Shown here piece after piece: positions 1 through 9,493 of a stretch of DNA of 64,000 bases. Position 1 is the first letter of the stretch. Every line of letters begins with the position of its first letter. The notes beneath the pieces are model-generated. The model was not told the origin of the DNA, ran no database searches, and was given only the letters and a program-made list of their open reading frames with translations. Origin of the DNA: Haliclona indistincta (lineage: Eukaryota > Porifera > Demospongiae > Haplosclerida > Chalinidae); NCBI GenBank assembly GCA_964017065.1, contig OZ024783.1, positions 10,119,367 to 10,183,366 on the forward strand, read 5' to 3'. Made by a program: the position numbers and the translations under genes.

Positions 1-1
1 A

Positions 2-493
2 CAACCAAATCTGACCACTCCACGCTTGGACTGCTCTGACACAAGCTATTTGGAAGAGCAGAACATCACCTCCGTCATCTGCTATAGATATGCATACAAT
101 CTAGGCAAAGCCGTCGGAGCTGCACTTGGTTTAACAGCAGTCAATGTACTGTTTACTATTATCATCAATTTGCTTCTTCTCAAAGTGTCTAACGGAAGTG
201 AATGGACCAAGTGTCGTGCAGTGCTTACTGTAGCCATTCAGCTTACTACAGTAACAATACTGGCAGCGAGCATAGCCCTTTTATCATACCTTATACTAAA
301 AAGCAAGTCAGAAACTATACAATTGGTGATTGGTATTACGATACATATTTGCTTGCTTTATACGCTAGTATACAGTACAGTGCTCTTTCCATGGTGGTCT
401 TTTAAAAATATAAAAAACATTGAGGAAGAACAAAATGAACAGGAGAGCAATGGAGAGTATAAAAGAGTAAGAGGAACATCAATACCAATATGA
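2..493 (+). CDS. Multi-pass membrane protein family member A (5'-truncated by window edge)
   Basis: The frame is open from base 2 to the stop at 491-493, so the start lies outside the window. The visible part has a short extracellular Cys-containing segment (LDCSDTSYLEE), then SVICYRYAY and an Ala/Gly-rich membrane helix (AVGAALGL...), a juxtamembrane KVSNGSE motif, two more hydrophobic helices, and FPWWSFK just before an acidic Lys/Glu-rich cytosolic tail. The same blocks recur in five other places here (6621, 20873, 38300 and 49775 regions, and a tail remnant near 4865), so this is a local gene family. I recognise no named domain. Function unknown; by layout it is an integral membrane protein. 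Confidence 0.65.
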   Translation, partial: QPNLTTPRLDCSDTSYLEEQNITSVICYRYAYNLGKAVGAALGLTAVNVLFTIIINLLLLKVSNGSEWTKCRAVLTVAIQLTTVTILAASIALLSYLILKSKSETIQLVIGITIHICLLYTLVYSTVLFPWWSFKNIKNIEEEQNEQESNGEYKRVRGTSIPI

Positions 494-620
494 GTCAGAA
501 CGCTTTTATTACACATTGCATCTTAGCAGTCAAACTTTTGATTATTTGAGTCATTGTTTATAATTTGATATCCTGTTACTACAATTAGCAATGCAATTCA
601 AAAAACACGCAATGTGTCAG
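444..620 (+). repeat. Direct repeat of a multi-pass gene 3' end (partner at 4873-5110)
   Basis: The last codons of the family A gene and about 120 bases of 3' flank (RGTSIPI stop, then a shared AT-rich stretch ending near AATGTGTCAG) recur with small indels at 4873-5110. In both places a fibrinogen-like lectin sequence follows, but in opposite orientations, so the duplication was followed by an inversion. Confidence 0.7.
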
Positions 621-630
621 ATTACTATAA

Positions 631-950
631 CTACTGTATATCTGACAAAATGGCAGTGGAATTGGTGGAGGTTGATAAGGTCTTGTGGAACCAGGGCAGT
701 CCAGTGTGGTTACAGCAAGGTCCCTCAACTCCTCCACACTGCATACTATCCCAGAGAGCATCGTTAGTGTACCAAATCGGTTCTTCACGAAGAGCACTAG
801 CCTCACAGTAGTAGTCACTGCCCACAAACCCAGGAAGGGTGTTCACGTCTGTAATAGCATTGCATGGACAGCTGAATAAATTTTCTGGAGCATTTTCAAT
901 CTCAACAAATCCAGCAGCATAGGTCCATATGTGAGTAGGTGGTGTACCAC
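631..950 (-). pseudogene. Fibrinogen-like lectin, 3' fragment (inverted copy)
   Basis: Translating the minus strand from about 950 to 631 gives the C-terminal third of the lectin encoded intact at 5246-6217: WTYAAGFVEIEN, CPCNAI, VNTLPGFVGSDYYCE, WYTNDALWDSMQCGG and CCNHTGLPWFHK all match. It lacks the signal peptide, the N-terminal half and the last segment (RVCMNKDTT...), ending early at a stop near 631. At its upstream edge the sequence enters a short palindrome (GTAGGTGGTGTACCACCTAC) and leaves homology. I read it as a duplicated and inverted gene remnant; a short secreted product is unlikely without a start. Confidence 0.7.
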
Positions 951-1102
951 CTACTCACCAGCCTCACACTCACTAGCCTCTAGCATAGGTTATAATTTTC
1001 AAACATTTTAATTCACTAGTCTAGCTAACCACTAACCAAACAGAAGACAACTAAACAACTATTAAACAGAAATGTTCACATGCATGCAGTTTATTTAATC
1101 CT

Positions 1103-1535
1103 TCATTGATCAGCAGTTGCAGGAGCAACTTGATTGTTTGGACAACAAAACATTTTCTTGCACATGGTCTTGATCGCAACTTGAACTGGTTTGAGTAAAG
1201 TTATAGTCACAATTGGTGTCACAGTAGCAGATTTAGCACAATACGGCGAAAAATGTAATTGAAGATTAGATTTCTGAAATAAACGGAACAACGAAATTAA
1301 AAATACCGGAGATGATCGACAAGATTGAAGAAATACCGAAATATACCAATACTTTGGTGACTGTCTTCTTGATGGCTGTGTATTCATTTTTTTGATGTAC
1401 ACAACAGTGAGTATACTGCAGACGAGTTGAAAGATTAACAGTATGACTGCAATGAAAAATTGAACTGCGCCCAATATTGTAAACAAAATAAGAAAATTCT
1501 TATCAACTGTACACAGACCTCTTATATTAGTCAGG
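1103..1535 (-). pseudogene. GPCR pseudogene, C-terminal half (TM5-TM7 and tail)
   Basis: Reading down the minus strand from about 1535: an extracellular-loop-like stretch (IRGLCTVDKNF), a long hydrophobic helix consistent with TM5 (FFIAVILLIFQLVCSILTVVY), a basic loop, and at the end a TM7/tail-like stretch closing in MCKKMFCC, typical of a palmitoylated GPCR tail, with stop at 1103-1105. Between them the hydrophobic TM6-like segment (VLVYFGISSILSIISGIF) is only in another frame, so at least two frameshifts are present. The N-terminal half lies at 4237-4693, on the far side of a composite transposon. Ligand class cannot be assigned. Confidence 0.6.
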
Positions 1536-1751
1536 TGGCTTATTGTTACGAAGTGGATAAAAGTGCCATTTTTGGCATGAAGATTGCTTATGATGTAATA
1601 GTGAATATTAGCCGAGGAGCCCTCGAAAAAAATTTTTCAATGATTATAAAATTTCAATATGGCCGCTAATATCGGGCTAACAATGTTCATAGTGTTAAAA
1701 AGTGTGTGTAATTTGTTCAATTTGATTTTAAGATAATATAATGAGGGTAAA

Positions 1752-2585
1752 CTATGAGTCCAAGTCAGGATTAGCATTGCATTTGCATCCACAGAGTGGT
1801 GAACACCTAAGATTGTTCTTGACACACTTGCATCTTGTACAAGTTCGTTTGCAGGAACATTTAATCAGCTCACTGCATGCTCTTGAAACCTCTGGAATAG
1901 TGATCCACACTGGAATCCAATGACCTGACTCCTTAGTCCAACCAAATTGTTCTGGAGAAGGAATTGTTGGCTGTGCTTGAGTGCAGGTTGTCCATATTCC
2001 AGCTTGATATAGTGCTCGATGAGTGTGCTGTAGCAGGGCATCTTGTGTGGGTGGTATTTTGTCCATCGATTTTTTTTTTTGGCAGAAAATTTCTTTCCTT
2101 GCTTCATTAACAGAGGTAAGATGGCTTGTCCTGTCGTACATAATGACAACCAGTCGCTCTATCTTCATGAAGTGACTACTGTATGCCTTCAAGTGCTCAA
2201 AAGGATGATCAGCAAGGTACACTAAAGTATCAGTGATCTGTTCATAGGCTTGCCAAGCTGACTTCTTGCCTTTTCCCTTAAAAGCTGAAACAGTGTCACA
2301 ACCAGTCATGGCATGGAATATTGGTAGGGCTCTTGATTTAGCTTCACCAAGGCTGGAACAGACAGCATTGATGCTGTAATAGCGAAAACTTTTGCCTGTA
2401 CCAAAAGGAACCCAAATATCAAGGTCTGGTTGTGCCTTAACTAGGCTGAAGTATGCCCCCACAAGAATAGTGACAACATTGGTGTCTACTGTGCGTACTT
2501 GGATGATTTTCATGCCTTGCTCCAGAGCATGCAGAATGTGCACAACAATTCTTGTATCAGCTTTCTCGTGGTTGCATTTTGACAT
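1752..2585 (-). CDS. Transposon-borne protein with PIN-like segment and Cys-rich (CXC) tail, left palindrome arm
   Basis: A 277-codon frame. The N-terminal part (EKADTRIVVHILHALEQG, VRTVDTNVV, IFHAMTGCDTVSAF) matches a conserved metazoan repeat-associated protein family, widespread in invertebrate genomes, whose acidic pattern resembles PIN/FEN-type nucleases. The middle holds MYDRTSHLTSVNEAR and PPTQDALLQHTHRA. The tail has a tesmin/TSO1-like cysteine cluster (KCSCKRTCTRCKC, CSPLCGCKC). It is 5'-truncated relative to the family: the preceding segment (GNWMDFLRD-type) is present upstream in the arm but not in this frame. Nuclease activity is an inference from the family pattern. It is part of an inverted repeat with 2786-3838. 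Confidence 0.6.
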   Translation of the reverse strand: MSKCNHEKADTRIVVHILHALEQGMKIIQVRTVDTNVVTILVGAYFSLVKAQPDLDIWVPFGTGKSFRYYSINAVCSSLGEAKSRALPIFHAMTGCDTVSAFKGKGKKSAWQAYEQITDTLVYLADHPFEHLKAYSSHFMKIERLVVIMYDRTSHLTSVNEARKEIFCQKKKSMDKIPPTQDALLQHTHRALYQAGIWTTCTQAQPTIPSPEQFGWTKESGHWIPVWITIPEVSRACSELIKCSCKRTCTRCKCVKNNLRCSPLCGCKCNANPDLDS

Positions 2586-2785
2586 CTGACCTCTTATTTC
2601 ACCACTGGATTTAACAGATTCACCTGATGTAATGTATTGCTCTTCTCAGATGAACACTCAAACTCGACAACTCTTGATGTTAGAAATGAAAACAATTCCA
2701 CTTTGTTCATTGAATCACGCAAGAAATCCATCCAGTTGGTAGGCAATTTGGTAAGAGTTGATACTTTCCTGCGTAACTGCAGGTG

Positions 2786-3838
2786 CCAAAACTTTCATTG
2801 AATATGCCGATAATAATTTCATCCCTTACTTATCTAAGCAACTACGTGTTGCTAATAGGCTGGATGTAGTGTGACAAAAGGGGAAGGGTGTACGCAGGAA
2901 AGTATCAGCTCTTACCAAATTGCCTACCAACTGGATGGATTTCTTGCGTGATTCAATGAACAAAGTGGAATTGTTTTCATTTCTAACATCAAGAGTTGTC
3001 GAGTTTGAGTGTTCATCTGAGAAGAGCATTATACATTACATCAGGTGAATCTGTTAAATCCAGTGGTGAAATAAGAGGTCAGATGTCAAAATGCAACCAT
3101 TCTTGTGGGGGCATACTTCAGCCTAGTTAAGGCACAACCAGACCTTGATATTTGGGTTCCTTTTGGTACTGTACAGGCAAAAGTTTTCGCTATTACAGCA
3201 TCAATGCTGTCTGTTCCAGCCTTGGCGAAGCTAAATCAAGAGCCCTACTAATATTCCATGCCATGACTGGTTGTGACACTGATTCAGTTTTTAAGGGCAA
3301 AGGCAAGAAGTCAGCTTGGCAAGCTTGGCAAGCCTATGAACAGATCACTGATACTTTAGTGTACCTTGCTGATCATCCTTTTGAGCACTTGAAGGCAAAC
3401 AGTAGTCACTTCATGAAGATAGAGCGACTGATTGTCATTATGTACGACAGGACAAGCCATCTTACCTCTGTTAATGAAGCAAGGAAAGGAATTTTCTGCC
3501 AAAAAAACAATCGATGGACAAAATACCACCCACACAAGATGCCCTGCTACAGCACACTCATCGAGCACTATATCAAGCTGGAATATGGACAACCTGCACT
3601 CAAGCACAGCCAACAATTCCTTCTCCAGAACAATTTGGTTGGACTAAGGAGTCAGGTCATTGGATTCCAGTGTGGATCACTATTCCAGAGGTTTCAAGAG
3701 CATGCAGTGAGCTGATTAAATGTTCCTGAAAACGAACTTGTACAAGATGCAAGTGTGTCAAGAACAATCTTAGGTGTTCACCACTCTGTGGATGCAAGTG
3801 CAATGCTAATCCTGACTTGGACTCATAGTTTACCCTCA
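2786..3838 (+). pseudogene. Second, inverted copy of the CXC-tail transposon protein (broken)
   Basis: The plus strand repeats the gene at 1752-2585 in inverted orientation and extends further 5' (YLSKQLRVANRLDVV, LPTNWMDFLRDSMNK, LFSFLTSRVVEF). Damage relative to the left copy: a deletion of about 110 bases removing the EKADTRIVVH to VDTNVV segment (after MSKCNH), a stop replacing the first cysteine of the CXC tail (TGA at 3727-3729), a small in-frame duplication (AWQAWQAYE), and a deletion before KGKGVRRK near 2866. It is therefore the decayed arm of the palindrome, with the longer 5' end. Confidence 0.6.
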
Positions 3839-4236
3839 TTATATTATCTTAAAATCAAATTGAACAAATTACACACACTTTTTAACACTATGAATATTGT
3901 TAGCCCGATATTAGCGGCCATACCAAAAATGGCACTTTTATCCACTTCGTAACAATAATTTCACTAAGCCACCTGACTATTAATACCCATTTTGATAATG
4001 TAATTCATGTGAACTAGCTATAATTATGGAGGATTATGTGTAAATGCACTTAATTTTTTTGCCATTTTTCGTATTAATGCAGCTGCCATTTCATTTGTGC
4101 AAGGATTTGGTAAGGGCTCCTCGGCCAAAATTACTTATTTTGACCTAAATAATAGCTGTAATAAATTTGGTGCTTTTATCCGCTCTGTAACAATAATGCC
4201 AAAAATTTACGCTAAGCCACCAGACTATATTGACCA

Positions 4237-4693
4237 CAGAAAAATAGTAAGGAATCCCGAAAACAATGGAATATATCCAGGTTGCAGAAATAAGTGGTAT
4301 CACAGCATACCATTTGAGTCCCCTTTCTCCGTATTTGATGAAGATATAAACATTCAGAGCGTAGATTGTACTAGCTGGTATTCTGTGTGTGAGAGCAATG
4401 CTCAGCAAATTGATAGAAAATGTGCACAAAGCACCTTCTGTTTGAAGCAAGTGAGCTATTGGCAGTCCAAGAAAGTACAAAGCAGGGCATAAACAGTTAA
4501 TGATATCAGCAGTCAATATGCTTGTTAGTAGAAGAGAAATTTTCCTATTTATTTCTCCAGAAATAATCAATGCCACAACACAAAAAAAGGAAAGGAGTAG
4601 AGATGGTAGAACCAACAGAAAGAGCAAAGGAAAGTTTACTGAATACGCTGTGGAGATATCGATTCCATCATCGCTGGAGTTGTTGAAAGACAT
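4237..4693 (-). pseudogene. GPCR pseudogene, N-terminal half (TM1-TM4)
   Basis: Starts with ATG at 4693-4691. An N-glycosylatable N-terminus (MSFNNSSDDGID) is followed by four hydrophobic helices: TM1 (LLFLLVLPSLLLSFFCVVAL), TM2 (LLLTSILTADIINCL), TM3 after a Cys (GALCTFSINLLSIAL) and TM4 (YAVIPLISATWIYSIVFGI). A Cys before TM3 and a later loop Cys in the other half (GLCTVDKNF) fit the conserved GPCR disulphide. The frame runs on into transposon end sequence and stops at 4145. Joined across the element with 1103-1535 it makes a seven-helix receptor layout. Subfamily not recognised. Confidence 0.65.
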
Positions 4694-4864
4694 TTCACTA
4701 AAAGCTCACACGTTCGTCAACAATACACAGCTAAACTGATGTACTAAAATCGTTGTCAATTACACCAAAGCCCAACACAAGTGATAATTGCACTGTAGAA
4801 AAAAATCTGCATTCTTTGTCTATACTATGTTACTGTTACTGCAGTGACTGTGTATAGCAAGTTC

Positions 4865-4925
4865 TTCAGAAGAGAGTAATGGAGAGTATAGAAGACTAAG
4901 AGGAACATCAATACCAATATGAGTC
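4865..4925 (+). pseudogene. Tail remnant of a multi-pass membrane family gene
   Basis: About twenty codons ending RGTSIPI stop, matching the end of the 2-493 gene; no upstream membrane segments remain. It shows that a family copy once lay directly upstream of the lectin gene at 5246. Confidence 0.6.
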
Positions 4926-5245
4926 AGAACGCTTTTATTACACATTGCATCTTAGCACCTGATAACAGACAAACTTTTGACATTTATTCTTATTTGTGAC
5001 ATTGTTTATAGCAACTAACTGACCATTTTTTGATATCCTGTCACTACAATCAGCATGCAAACACAAGCAATTCCATTCCAAAACAAACACACAATGTGTC
5101 AGATTAGTACTGTAACTGATGCATATGTTAAATAAAGCCAACATGCTACATCAACATTGATTCATAACCAACCTATGCTATAGATATCTGATAATACACT
5201 CAGTGCTAACATGATGCAGACATCTGAATAGTAGATGATACTACG

Positions 5246-6217
5246 ATGATGGAAGCTACTCTTGCTGTAGTGAGTGCAATTCTGACAGTGTGTGTTGTTA
5301 GTGAGTTCACTCCTGTTGTCTACGAGATCACATCAACTTCACAATGTGATCAGCAGATTCAATTCGACTATGATCAACGGTTGATGAATTCTCTAAAGAT
5401 AGTCCATCAGCAGCTACCTCCTCCAGGATGCAACCCTCCTCCAACATGTAGAGATGTTCTTAGCTGCAACTCATCTGCCTCCTCAGGTTACTACCAGATC
5501 CAGGCTGCCAATGGATCAGCTGTGCAGGTCTACTGTGACATGGAGGGGACCAACTGTGGAGGAGAGGGAGGCTGGATGAGAGTGGCTCATCTCAACATGA
5601 CTGACCCATCCAGTCAGTGTCCTGATGGCTTCAGACTAGTGACTCCTAACTATGTGAGGCTCTGTATCAGAGACACCAGCAGTGCTGGATGTCGAATCAT
5701 CGCAAGTGAATCATTTGGAATGTCTTACTCTCAAGTTTGTGGTTATGCTCGAGGATATTCATATCGCTCTCCAGGAGCATTTGAAAACGGGCCCAATGTG
5801 TTACTCAGTGGTAACTATGTTGATGGTGTCTCGATAACCTATGGCACACCACCTACTCACACATGGACCTATGCTGCTGGATTTGTTGAGGTTGACAACT
5901 CTCCAGCAAATTTATTCAACTGTCCATGCAACGCTATGATAGATGTGAACACCCTTCCTGGGTTTGTCGGCAGTGACTACTACTGTGAGTCTGGTGCTCT
6001 TCGCGAAGAACCGATTTGGTACACTAACGACACTCTATGGGATGGTATGCAGTGTGGAGGAGTTGAGGGACCTTGCTGTAACCACACTGGACTGCCCTGG
6101 TTCCACAAAAACTTATCAATGTCGACTGCTGCCACTATCACTACACGTGTCTGTATGAACAAAGACACAACCAATGAAGATCTTGGTATCGAACAGTTCA
6201 AACTCTACGTTCAATAA
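5246..6217 (+). CDS. Secreted fibrinogen-like (FReD/intelectin-type) lectin
   Basis: A 323-residue intact single-exon protein. Residues 1-19 form a signal peptide (TLAVVSAILTVCVVSEF), residues about 30-57 a short possibly coiled helix (QIQFDYDQRLMNSLKIVHQQ), then a Pro-rich hinge. From about residue 67 comes a fibrinogen-like domain: CRDVLSCN, SGYYQIQAANGS, VQVYCDMEG, GGWMRVAHLNMTDPS, CPDGFRLV. The C-terminal half has many cysteines (CPCNAM, YYCESG, MQCGG, CCNHTG) and WYTNDTLWDGM. This layout is used by invertebrate lectins that bind glycans outside the cell; carbohydrate binding here is inferred. Fragments of paralogues lie at 631-950 and 22909-23110. The first ATG pair (5246/5249) follows an in-frame stop. 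Confidence 0.8.
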   Translation: MMEATLAVVSAILTVCVVSEFTPVVYEITSTSQCDQQIQFDYDQRLMNSLKIVHQQLPPPGCNPPPTCRDVLSCNSSASSGYYQIQAANGSAVQVYCDMEGTNCGGEGGWMRVAHLNMTDPSSQCPDGFRLVTPNYVRLCIRDTSSAGCRIIASESFGMSYSQVCGYARGYSYRSPGAFENGPNVLLSGNYVDGVSITYGTPPTHTWTYAAGFVEVDNSPANLFNCPCNAMIDVNTLPGFVGSDYYCESGALREEPIWYTNDTLWDGMQCGGVEGPCCNHTGLPWFHKNLSMSTAATITTRVCMNKDTTNEDLGIEQFKLYVQ

Positions 6218-6620
6218 AACTTGCTTGCATAATATTTTCGTGACTAATGGACCTATTAGTATGTGTTATGTGTAAAGTATGTTGTTTTATTTATTATGCA
6301 AACATGTAGTTGTTAGTGTTAGAGCTGACTGATAAAAGTAGTGTGTATTCTTTGAGTGGTCAAATAATCATTGTAAATATCAAACTGCTAAAATGCTTGG
6401 GACAAACAAACACTACACTTGTAAATCCAATTTGGGACTTTCAACAGAGTGGTTGAAGAGTGCGGGGTAGTTTTATACCATAATTTTGGAGGGCACATAA
6501 ATTATTCATTGAAGGTGTGGTCACTATGTAATAATACGCTAGAATAAGTGACATTACATACATCTACTGTTTGAGTACTCAATCTAGAGCATAAAACTTT
6601 AACAGCACAACAACGAGCAA
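6218..6620. other. Intergenic, nothing recognised
   Basis: AT-rich spacer between the lectin gene and the next multi-pass family copy. I see no open frame, repeat or RNA gene in it. Confidence 0.5.
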
Positions 6621-7088
6621 GTGAAAGTTTGGAAATTTTTTTACAAAAACAACCGTGAGTACGAGAAGGATGTTTTTGCAATCGTTAGCCAAGAGTTTTA
6701 CATTTCATGCCTTGCTACTGGAGCTGCATTCGGTGTGGTAACCACTATTACTATGATCATTGCTACTGTCACCTCACTCCTTCTCAAAGTTTCCAACGGA
6801 AGTGGATTGAACAAGCATCGTGCAGTGCTCACTGTAGCTATACAGATCATTACCGTAGCGATAGCAGTGGGTGCCGCCATAGCAATATATGTGGTTGATA
6901 GGAGCACGTCCTCTGTTGAAATACAAGCAATCAGAATCGCGAGAGACTCATCAGTCACATATACAGTGATATACAGTACTGTGCTGCTTCCATGGTGGTC
7001 CTTCAAGAAAATGAAAGACAATGAAAACAAAGAGGACATCGAAGAACAAGATAAAACAAGAAGAATAGGAATCTTAGCAACATTATGA
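6621..7088 (+). CDS. Multi-pass membrane protein family member B (probably a fragment)
   Basis: Open to a stop at 7086-7088. Shared blocks are an Ala/Gly-rich helix (ATGAAFGVVTTITMIIATV), LLLKVSNGSGLNKHRAVLTVAIQ, a third helix (VAIAVGAAIAIYVV), and STVLLPWWSFKKMK before an acidic tail. The segment before the first helix is aberrant: the family Cys in SV-C-Y/F is replaced (AIVSQEFYISCLAT), and no upstream ectodomain or first helices are found. No convincing ATG begins it; the frame opens at a GTG. It is a recently shortened copy or the last exon of a gene whose earlier exons were lost. Confidence 0.5.
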   Translation: MKVWKFFYKNNREYEKDVFAIVSQEFYISCLATGAAFGVVTTITMIIATVTSLLLKVSNGSGLNKHRAVLTVAIQIITVAIAVGAAIAIYVVDRSTSSVEIQAIRIARDSSVTYTVIYSTVLLPWWSFKKMKDNENKEDIEEQDKTRRIGILATL

Positions 7089-7802
7089 ATCAGAAAAGAG
7101 CGAACACATTGATTACTAGTATTGCTACTTCAGAGACAAGTTAAGAGTCCCAGTAGCCTTCTTATACCATTACACATTATTATGCAGAATGACATAGATT
7201 TGACAATGAAACACATGCACCAACTCGACTGGTTGATTGGTTCAATGCTTCAATAAAAGAGACCGGAGAGATCTATGATACGTAGCCAACTAGCAAGACT
7301 AAAGATGAAGTGTATAGATCATTCAAATAAGATATCTACATGCACTGCTTCACAGTATAAGGCCTCGGTCACATTACGATAGAGATGACGGCAAATCACT
7401 GCGATCACTGTCACGACAGCAAATGCACGCAGTCACACTATCGGACGCCTTGCTGTTGTAACGTCTTGGGATACTACCGCTTGGCTACCCGCCGATGCAA
7501 ACTAACAAGGCTTTCGAGAATGTACAGTTCACTGTAGTTAAGGCACGAGTCCTTTTTTCGAAGACAGCAAGCTGATCGTCGGCCCTTCTTAACACGAACC
7601 ACGACGTTCCACCGGTTTTCCGGCAGTATAAATCAACCGGCAGTATAAATCAACACATTGTGATGTTAAAAACATGCTGACGTGTCCTGCAAAATCATTG
7701 TGCAACAATATTATCTATGTTCCCAGTTAGGCCGTACAGCAATTACTTTACACACTGTGTACCATCCCAGGAAAAGATCCAGGATAGGCTAACGAGAAAG
7801 GA

Positions 7803-7945
7803 GCATCGAACTCCAATAGTCCTCATACAGCTAGTGTTTCAGACAAGTAATTGATACTGTAGAACAGATTTTTCCTTATAATGCAGCCAATTCGTCCAAA
7901 AATTAATGCTAGTTGTATGAGGACTATTGGAGTTCGATGCTCATT
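7803..7945. repeat. Short hairpin repeat
   Basis: Two inverted arms of about 34 bases (GAGCATCGAACTCCAATAGT and its complement, continuing into TCCTCATACA) with a loop of about 70 bases. It has MITE-like dimensions and no coding potential. Confidence 0.6.
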
Positions 7946-7975
7946 TCACATTATGTGCTCCTAATAGAGGGAATA

Positions 7976-8375
7976 CAATGCAACCTCGATTATCCGGACC
8001 TCAATTATCCGTACCCTCGATTATCCGGACTAGCTTGTTTTCGGATAGTTAGATATTTGGTATGTACAAAATTCTATGAACATAATTAGCGCTTACAATG
8101 TTACACGTTATTAATTAACGGCCACGCTGCTGTTTGCTCGTTGTTTTCTACAGTTCTGTAGCCAAGCGGTCTGGTTTATTTCACCTCCCCACAGTAGGAA
8201 ACAATGTTTGCATAAACAAGAGTGTGCGATCTCAACGATCTAAGCCTCTATTGCCATCGTTCGGATGTTTGTGAATGGCTGCCATTTTGATTTTCGTTAT
8301 CCAAACTTTTTCGGTTATCCGGATGTCTAGAAATTTTCGGTGGCCAAAGCTGTCCGGATAATCGAGGTTGCACTG
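7976..8375. mobile_element. pogo/Tigger-like MITE
   Basis: Terminal inverted repeats CA(A/G)TGCAACCTCGATTATC face each other and are flanked by TA on both sides. The TIR resembles the pogo/Tigger group (CAGT-ACCTCG/GATTATCCG type). There is an internal duplication of the left end (CTCGATTATCCGGAC repeated). About 400 bases, no transposase frame, so non-autonomous. Confidence 0.7.
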
Positions 8376-8588
8376 TATAGAGAGAATGAGAAGTGGTACA
8401 CAAAGCGTGCAACGAAATTTTTGCTAAAAACATTCATGAGTATGTGTTTTTGCACAATTTTCTTACATTTGCGATAGTCTCTATAGCCATGCTTGCTCAT
8501 TGAAGGTGAAAACAAGTGCTGTATGTAATAGTTAAACAGCATGTCATAGGGTCTACACAATTTAGAATCCCAAACGCTGTTGGTATAA

Positions 8589-8870
8589 TAATAGCATCCG
8601 AGCGTAGCAATGGTGCTATGGTAACAGTACGAGAGCTTCTACATCGCATAGCTGATTGAGACAATAGCAACAGCAAACAGAAACGACACGAATCACAAGC
8701 AAGGACATATGAACATAATAATTATAGTGATTATTCAGAAGGACTTTGTGCACAAAACAGTAATCTGCGCTGCATGGCGAGATTCCATTATGAGTATAGA
8801 GACCTGCAGCTACACAACCTGATTGGTCAACAGCGATGGTCTAGAGTAGTAGTTGTACGCCTTTATAATT
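8589..8870 (+). repeat. Dispersed repeat related to 29421-29720
   Basis: Shares GCTATGGTAACAG, AGCAACAGCAAACAGAAACG, TAATCTGCGC and GATTCCATTATGAG in the same order with the second copy, ending at CAACCTGATTGGTCAAC. The left hairpin arm seen in the other copy is missing here, so this is a 5'-truncated member. Confidence 0.6.
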
Positions 8871-8991
8871 TTTTATCAGCCATTTTTTGAACACATTAAT
8901 GAACACATGCCCGTGGACGGTTCAGTGGACACTTCCCTTCAATGAAGCCCCATGCCCTGAATTCGCCTTTGCGACCCTCTAAAGTATGTAA

Positions 8992-9278
8992 ACCAGGAGC
9001 GTATAAGGGGAAGGAGCGTTCAACTGTGAATAACAAAATCTAAAGTCAGCCGCTCGCACTGGCAGTATAAGATGCTCTGGCTGAACGCTCACTCGTTTTA
9101 GCTGGAGACGGGCAGGGTGATGCGTGGATGAATGTATAATAGGTAGGAAATAGCGAGCCACAGCAAGAAAGCCCAAGTTCCAAGTAGCAACAGCACAAGG
9201 CAGCAAACTTAAAACTTCGATAATTATACTATAGCGAATACGGCAGTTGAACGCTCCTTCCCCTTGTACGCTCATGGT
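8992..9278. mobile_element. MITE with 35-base inverted repeats
   Basis: Ends ACCAGGAGCGTATAAGGGGA and its near complement (…TCCCCTTGTACGCTCATGGT) enclose 220 bases without an open frame. Family not assigned. Confidence 0.65.
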
Positions 9279-9493
9279 AAAATTAATGTTAGAAAATGTT
9301 AGTTACAATCACCATAATATGTACTTAAGTAAAAGAACAAAAAGTAGTAGGAAACAGCTATTATTAATGAGACAACAAATCAGTTAATCATGTATCATTA
9401 TGTTCACACTTTATTATCAGAATCATCTAATTTCTTTTTCTTGCATCTAATCTCCTCGTTTCCAAAATCTTCAACGCTTGTATCGTGTTGAGG

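Larger units (their letters stand above)
1533..4236. mobile_element. Composite DNA transposon with palindromic core, inserted in a GPCR gene
   Basis: Inverted ends read TAGTC(A/T)GGTGGCTTA at both edges, followed at each side by related blocks (TTGTTAC, then GGATAAAAG). An inner copy of the right end sits at 3930-3985, so the element is nested or rearranged. Inside is a long inverted repeat, left arm about 1640-2773 and right arm about 2893-3925, with a unique spacer near 2774-2892. The flanking host sequence reads in one frame when the element is skipped (GTCAATATA then AGAGGT). The target duplication is not certain; AATATA is shared by both flanks. Confidence 0.65.

Noticed and set aside
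1460..1669. Plus-strand frame reading YCYEVDKSAIF, similar to part of the GPCR N-half frame
   Set aside because: The similarity comes from transposon terminal repeat sequence shared by both ends, not from coding homology.
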